The position numbers were made by a program, and so were the translations under genes. Shown piece by piece: positions 58,149-64,000 of a stretch of 64,000 bases of DNA; position 1 is the first letter of the stretch; every line of letters starts with the position of its first letter. The stretch spans positions 2,980,001-3,044,000 of the forward strand of contig NC_052666.1 in NCBI RefSeq assembly GCF_016802725.1, in the 5' to 3' direction. The notes beneath the pieces are model-generated. The model saw only the letters and a list, made by a program, of their open reading frames with translations. It did no database searches and was not told where the DNA came from. This DNA is from Solenopsis invicta. Taxonomy: Eukaryota; Arthropoda; Insecta; Hymenoptera; Formicidae.

Positions 58149-60015
58149 TATAACTTTCTTACGCAATTGTTGCTTGGAATATATAAATATTAGCTGGTGT
58201 TTAAGAAGCTTGAAGTTAAGACCGGAATCTTTCCTTTTTCGTATCCTCTTCTCTTATTCTTAAAGGAACTTACATAATCCGTTCGTACAAACTCGATCTT
58301 GAAAAGCTCCGATCTAATCAACCACTTCTCGCGCGCGTTTATGTGTGTGTGCGCGTGTGCGTATATGTGTGTATTTAATGGATGTATATTTAATGTGAAA
58401 AGATTTGCGCTGTCAAATCTTGCACCTTATCGTTCCCGGCAACCGAGCAGCGTTCGCGCATATTACGCGCCGCCTTAACACTCATTCTTTATCACACACG
58501 CATCTACTCAATCACGCTATGGCGTGAACTGCCTTTTCTTTTGTAACGCATAAATAAAGACGTATTTTAATAACTCGCTTCGCTCATTTTACGACTACAT
58601 TATCATAATATTTTTTTAGAAAAAAAGAAAAGAATTTGCCAACGAGGAAGGGCTACTATGCAACAAATTGAAATTCTAATATGTTACATAGAAAAACATG
58701 CAGAAATTGCTTAAGTAAAATTGATCATCATAAACGCACATTATAATTTAGAAAAACAATATCAAGTCTTAGCAACACATTTAAATTCAGTGATTTCATA
58801 TGGAAAAGCAAAAGATGTAAAATCTTAGAAGATTGAGTATATATAAATATTAACATTCTTACTGTTACATCCGGAGGATTCCACGATTTCTCTTTTCGCA
58901 TCCCTCGTGTAAAATACAAAAACGAAACAAAGTGAAGAAATTGTTCTTAAGATTTATAACACTTAATCATCGCATCCAAAGGCCCCCACAATTTTGCTCT
59001 TTACAATAACGCTGTCCCTTGTTTATTATTAGAAAAAAAATTGAAAGATATCAGGCTCAAATATCGCGTCCGGAGTAATAAATCGGCTAAATAGAAGCAC
59101 AAAGAGGAAATCGTGCAATGACAAAATTACGAGCAATATTTGCTCACCCTAACAGTAATTCATAAGGACAAAGCCGGAACGAAAAGGAAAAACAGAAATG
59201 ATATTTAAGCCTGGCGACAGCAAACGATAACATTGAGTTGCGACGCCGTCGGAAACTATATAACTATAAAATCTATAACTCCGGCTTCGTTCGTTTAAAC
59301 GCACGTATCATCACAAGCCGAAAGAAGATTTATATGAAAAATGAGTACTAAATAAACGAACACGATACAAAAAATCGGCATCAAACGTTCCAGAAAGGGG
59401 GAAATTATAGATAACGAATCCCTTAAGCGATTGGACGACGCACCTGTCCGTCCTTCTAAAAATTAAGAAAACCCAGAAGAAGATGGAAAATTAACCAACG
59501 AGAGATCACCCAAAAAGATGATTGGTAGTGAGCGTTGGTGAAATACCCAACGAGCAAACCCAAAATTTCAACAGCAAATAATTTATGAAAGATTAGAGAA
59601 ATCTCAAAAAGTTTCATCCAATCAAGTATCCATCTCATCCACTTGATCATCTCCACGCCCTTTTTTTAAACCCTATAAAATGCAACTGCCGAGCGTCTCT
59701 GACATTCGCGTTTGCATTCGCATTTGTACTCGCATTCACATTCACGTTCATTCACATTTGTTTTGCATCATCATCTAACAAGTTTAGAAGCTGTGCGAAT
59801 ATTTTTAGAATTGTGCTCGATTTGTGCTCAAGAACTTTATATATAAAACCTCCGAGCACCACCAATTGACAGCTTAAGCACTCCTTGGAGCCAACAGCCT
59901 GCGCTTCGTTAAGCACCTTCAACCCCACAGAATTCTGCAGTCTCTTTCTTTCGTCTGTTAACAAGTAAGTTTTCCATTCTTCTTTCTCTGGCTCCTTCGG
60001 GATTACTATTAACAA

Positions 60016-60340
60016 TTGAATGCGGTTGATAGTGGTCAACTACGGGAAACGTTCCACGATCGGTCGCCGGACCGCGAGACGTCTTCGCCGCGAGCGAGTC
60101 AGACAAGCGCAGATACTCCTCGATCAGGCGTACGAAGAGTACCTCCAAGAAGGCGCGACCACTTGGAGCAGGAGACCGCTCCTCAAGAGAAACACCTCGT
60201 TCCTGAGGAATCAGAAGATTTGCAAGATCTCAAACCTCTTTCTCCCATTTCTCCTGAGGATCCTGGAACTCCTCAGGAGTTCCGACCCGAGTCGGAAGGA
60301 GTTCCCCCGTCGTCTCAATCTTCTTCTTAATCACGTATAA
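60016..60340 (+). CDS. Dual-frame small ORFs, locus A (right)
   Basis: Mirror of 10983-11307. The Arg-rich frame starts ATG 60020; the Ser/Pro/Glu-rich frame begins at a TTG (60016). Both stay open for more than 100 codons and appear unchanged in the two arms. Confidence 0.4.
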
Positions 60341-60368
60341 AATAGCCCCCGATTCTCCTCCAGAATCT

Positions 60369-60581
60369 ATGTCTAGTATTTCCTACTCTCCTATTCTTTT
60401 CGACCGTCCTACATCAAGCCCCTTTCCTTCTCCAGCGTGCTCCACATCCAGTGTGGAGTTCCTGGAAGAAGTTGACCTCCTTCCTCGTCGCCCGCGATAT
60501 TACTACTTCAATGGGCTTCAAAACTCCATTGAAGAAATAGTAGAGCAATTTCCTTTAAAGTCCATTCCTGACTCTGTCTGA
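60369..60581 (+). CDS. Small Ser/Pro-rich ORF with SVEF box, locus A (right)
   Basis: Mirror of 10742-10954, with an ATG start and the SVEFLEEVDLLPRRPRYYYF motif. It differs from the left copy at two residues and remains open. Confidence 0.5.
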   Translation: MSSISYSPILFDRPTSSPFPSPACSTSSVEFLEEVDLLPRRPRYYYFNGLQNSIEEIVEQFPLKSIPDSV

Positions 60582-61011
60582 TTTTTGTCTACACTTTCAT
60601 CTGGACTTAGACGTTCTATATCAGGAGGCGCGGTCGCGTCTCGCGGTATTTTTTTTTTTTTTTCATCATCAGCGTTAGCGTCATCATCAGCGTCAGCGAG
60701 AAAGACCAGCGCCTGTTTTACGCGAGTCAGCGAGTTCAAGCATAATGAGATTATCAGATCTCAGTAACGGCTGAACCGATCAAGTTCCGAGTAGTCTCAA
60801 TCGATAGCTTGGGGAAAATTGCATAATAAAAGTGTTTTTATTTTTTCTCTCCGTGCCCTACGAGCGGAGATATCGCGACGCAAAGTCCAAATCTCGACGA
60901 TTTACATTTAAGATACGTCATTATTATTATCGTCGCCAAGCGAATCTTGTCCAGTACATTTTTTCGACACGAGTAACGAGTGGTGCTCGTTACTACACTA
61001 TATTAAAGTCC

Positions 61012-61280
61012 CTAGAAGTGGAGAGTCTGGAAATTTCGGGGTTCCACGTGATTGGACTGCACCTAAAATGGCAGCACCAATACGGATCCTTATTTAATCC
61101 GCTTTAGCCAATGCGATAACAGCATACAACACGTTTATGTGCACACAATGATAAACATACACACACATAAGGTATACATATGTATACATATATGTACATA
61201 CACTGACATATTCATCACCGACATTTTAGGGGCAGATGTCCAGACTCTCTACTTCTAGGGACTCTACACTATATCAGCCC
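61012..61280. mobile_element. Short inverted-repeat element, uninterrupted (right copy)
   Basis: The same termini occur as in the left copy (CCCTAGAAGTGGAGAGTCTG near 61011 and CAGACTCTCTACTTCTAGGG near 61241), without the nested 98-bp MITE. This is the pre-insertion state. Confidence 0.6.
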
Positions 61281-61742
61281 GCATACAACCATGTGATGCA
61301 TCACGATGGCCGCGAGTGTCGCGACAATGATTGTCGTGATATCATGGCTTTCCTAACCCGTAACCTGAACTGAATCGGCAATATATCTCGGTTTGCGGGA
61401 CAGACGACATTCTTTTTGCCGATCGTCGCTAAGAGAAACTTGTATACGTTTTCGACACGGAGTGGTGCTCATTATAGCCGTTTTATGTGATTATGGGTGC
61501 GTTCCTTTTCATGCATAACATAACATGCGATTCACGCATAACATAACATGCGATGCATCATTTATCCTTGTTGTTTTTCAACTAACTAACGTTAAACGAG
61601 GATATATAATGCATTATGCACGTCATGCGCATCTCATGTGATGTGATGCATGTATATCGTATGGTACTATTTCTGTATTTTAACAGAGAAATTTTTCTAT
61701 GCTAACCCATGTGGTACTCTCTTTAATTCTATACAAAACCTA

Positions 61743-63672
61743 AGTGATTCTATTTCTGCATTTTCATTGAAAAATCTTCCTATTCCTAACCCAAGTAGTA
61801 TTTACCCAAGTGGTACTATTTGTGTATTTTAACAGAAAAATTTTTCTATGCTAACCTATGTGGTAATTACGTTTAACTTTAAGTCTACAAAAGTATATTA
61901 TTGCTTAATACTACAAAACGCGTGATATCAGTACAAAATTACCTTTTCAAAAAAAGGTAAAAAAAGGCGGTATTTATGTGTGTGCGCGCACCTTATCTTT
62001 AATTTTACCTAAAAACACAAGTGATACTATTTCTGTATTTTAACAAAGAAATTTTTCTATGCTAACCCATGTGGTACTCTCTTTAATTTCTATACAAAAC
62101 CTAAGTGATTGTATTTCTGCATTTTCATTGAAAAATCTTCCTATTTCTAACCCAAGTAGTATTTATTTAAAAATAAATATTTTTTATATATTTTATCCAA
62201 CCTAAATGTATTCTTCCCAAAAAATGTATGAAATCTTTAAATTGCGCCATTTATAAAGAGAATATGTTGCTCTTTGAAATAATTGCTGTACTACTTTTAA
62301 CAAATAAAATGCAAGTGATAGTATCTTTATTTTTTAAATAAAATCCAAGTGGTATCTTTAATTCCTTTCTAAATAAAATTCGAGTGATACTATCTGTGTA
62401 TTTCTATTGAAAAATTTTTCTGTTTTAACCTAAGTAGATGTACTTAATTTTAAAAAGTTTCAAAGGAATATATAACATTTAATCTTAAAGAATTAAGGAA
62501 AAAACAGAAATGAGAAAGTTTTATTAAAATATAAAATTTTTTAAATACAAAAAATTGCCGCTGCTAGATAAAAAAAGCAATGAAAAGAATTGACATAAGA
62601 AAGAATGCGATAAATGTAACACTTGTAAGATACACGTTATAAAATAAAGTAATTACGCGAAGTAAGTTAATGAGTAAATTTCTTCAACACTTGTTTCTTT
62701 TACAAGTAACATTGTAAATTATTATCTTTTACAAGTAACATTGTAAATCATTATAATTTTTACAAGTAACATTGTAAATTATTATAATTATCTAAGTTAC
62801 CATAACTATTATAATAAATATTTTACAACATTTTATTTAGATATTTAAACATCTAGCAGCGGCAATTTTTTGTAGTTAAAAAATTTTATATTTTAATAAA
62901 ACTTTCTCATTTCTGTTTTTTCCTTAATTCTTTAAGATTAAATGTTATATATTCCTTTGAAACTTTTTAAAATTAAGTACATCTACTTAGGTTAAAACAG
63001 AAAAATTTTTCAATAGAAATACACAGATAGTATCACTCGAATTTTGTTTAGAAAGGAATTAAAGATACCACTTGGATTTTATTTAAAAAATAAAGATACT
63101 ATCACTTGCATTTTATTTGTTAAAAGTAGTACAGCAATTATTTCAAAGAGCAACATATTCTCTTTATAAATGGCGCAATTTAAAGATTTCATACATTTTT
63201 TGGGAAGAATACATTTAGGTTGGTTTAAATAAATAAAAAATATTTATTTTTAAGTAAATGCTACTTGGGTTAGAAATAGGAAGATTTTTCAATGAAAATG
63301 CAGAAATACAATCACTTAGGTTTTGTATAGAAATTAAAGAGAGTACCACATGGGTTAGCATAGAAAAATTTCTTTGTTAAAATACAGAAATAGTATCACT
63401 TGTGTTTTTAGGTAAAATTAAAGATAAGGTGCGCGCACACACATAAATACCGCCTTTTTTTTACCTTTTTTTGAAAAGGTAATTTTGTACTGATATCACG
63501 CGTTTTGTAGTGTTAAGCAATAATATACTTTTGTAGACTTAAAGTTAAACGTAATTACCACATAGGTTAGCATAGAAAAATTTTTCTGTTAAAATACACA
63601 AATAGTACCACTTGGGTAAATACTACTTGGGTTAGGAATAGGAAGATTTTTCAATGAAAATGCAGAAATAGA
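61743..63672. mobile_element. Foldback element (right copy)
   Basis: Mirror of 7547-9469. The arms run to about 62573 and from about 62852, with the tandem TTACAAGTAACATTGTAAA units in the loop. Sub-repeats extend leftwards to about 61655. Small length differences in A/T runs are the only changes I noticed. Confidence 0.75.
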
Positions 63673-64000
63673 TTCCATAGTTACGGCCCTAAATCCCCAC
63701 GACTGGATTTCCCCCCGTTTTCCTGCCGAACGATCCTTATCAGTATTATGTCCCTATAGATTTTTTCTATAATTTTTTCCCTTCATCTACAATTTCTATC
63801 AACAAAATTAATTAATTCCATTATTTAAATTGTTAAAATATATTTAAAATCCATCACCCCGATTCCAAGAATACGATGACTCTCACGGCAATAATCAGAT
63901 GTCACGAATTGTGTAGTTATAAATTCACCAATTAAGGAGATCTGAGGTGACACCGTTGCTCAACGCCGGAAACACTAAAGATAGTAAAATCAGGGAGCTG

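Larger units (their letters stand above)
47274..64000. repeat. Right arm of giant inverted repeat (continues past the window)
   Basis: This is the partner of 7223-24081. Base 64000 pairs with 7223, so the arm is at least 16.7 kb. It carries the same elements in mirror order and opposite strand. Stretches of the right arm without a separate entry (about 50800-51020, 51930-53517, 53740-55660, 58150-59690 and 61270-61650) mirror left-arm intergenic DNA and contain nothing further that I recognise. Confidence 0.95.

Noticed and set aside
1..64000. CRISPR arrays, rRNA, tRNA or bacterial operons
   Set aside because: Tandem arrays present (62-bp, TCTAGAAAA, TTACAATG) have no regular unique spacers. 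No cloverleaf or rRNA sequence was recognised.
7223..64000. The inverted repeat as termini of one giant DNA transposon or virus
   Set aside because: The arms contain ordinary nested transposons and part of a host gene, there is no integrase, capsid or polymerase set in the spacer, and the outer ends are not visible. A segmental inverted duplication fits better.

Overview
The window reads as repeat-rich insect nuclear DNA. It is AT-rich, has short GT-AG introns, an ABCG-type transporter gene of arthropod style, mariner, Copia, Penelope, Polinton and hAT-like elements, and no bacterial gene organisation. A hymenopteran, perhaps an ant, is my inference from this mix and is not proven. No rRNA, tRNA or CRISPR array was seen.

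Layout. (1) 1-7222 is single copy: a decayed Polinton DNA polymerase B (minus strand, running off the left edge), a possible seven-exon acidic-protein gene (minus, 2450-4128), a TCTAGAAAA tandem array, and a 200-aa intronless ORF of unknown family (5211-5813). (2) 7223-24081 is the left arm of a very large inverted repeat. Its right arm is 47274-64000 and continues past the window edge. Each arm carries the same cargo: a 1.9-kb foldback element, a small two-ORF Ser/Pro-rich locus, an internally deleted mariner, a second decayed mariner, a MITE, a 62-bp tandem array with another Ser/Pro-rich ORF, a 5'-truncated Penelope element with a GIY-YIG domain and a candidate hammerhead ribozyme, and a third Ser/Pro-rich ORF abutting the last ABCG exon. 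(3) 24082-47273 is the spacer. It holds the rest of a 4.75-kb direct tandem duplication (units 22835-27588 and 27589-about 32350), the 5' end of the ABCG gene, a nearly intact Copia element (33843-38641, 5-bp target duplication CATAT), and an old Copia remnant broken by an LTR-like/GC-rich insert, a 3.3-kb hAT-like foldback and a further inverted-repeat element.

The ABCG gene links these parts. Its nucleotide-binding-domain exons lie on the minus strand (33190 down to 24082). The first transmembrane exons exist only on the plus strand (46730-47120), and the next two exons are present in both arms and once more in the second tandem unit. The minus-strand gene lacks the first transmembrane exons, has lost the H-loop His-Gln by a 7-nt deletion, and carries further lesions. 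Both tandem copies share these lesions, so the gene was dead before the tandem duplication. No complete transporter can be assembled from one strand of this window.

The arms can be dated relative to each other. A 98-bp MITE with a 5-bp target duplication sits only in the left arm. Each Penelope copy has its own 2-nt deletion. The TA microsatellite differs in length. All arm-shared elements therefore predate the inverted duplication, and these differences came later. I found no clearly new functional system. The best leads are the inverted duplication with its split transporter, the recurring small Ser/Pro-rich ORF family, the dimer-type hammerhead candidate, and the two unknown genes next to the Polinton.
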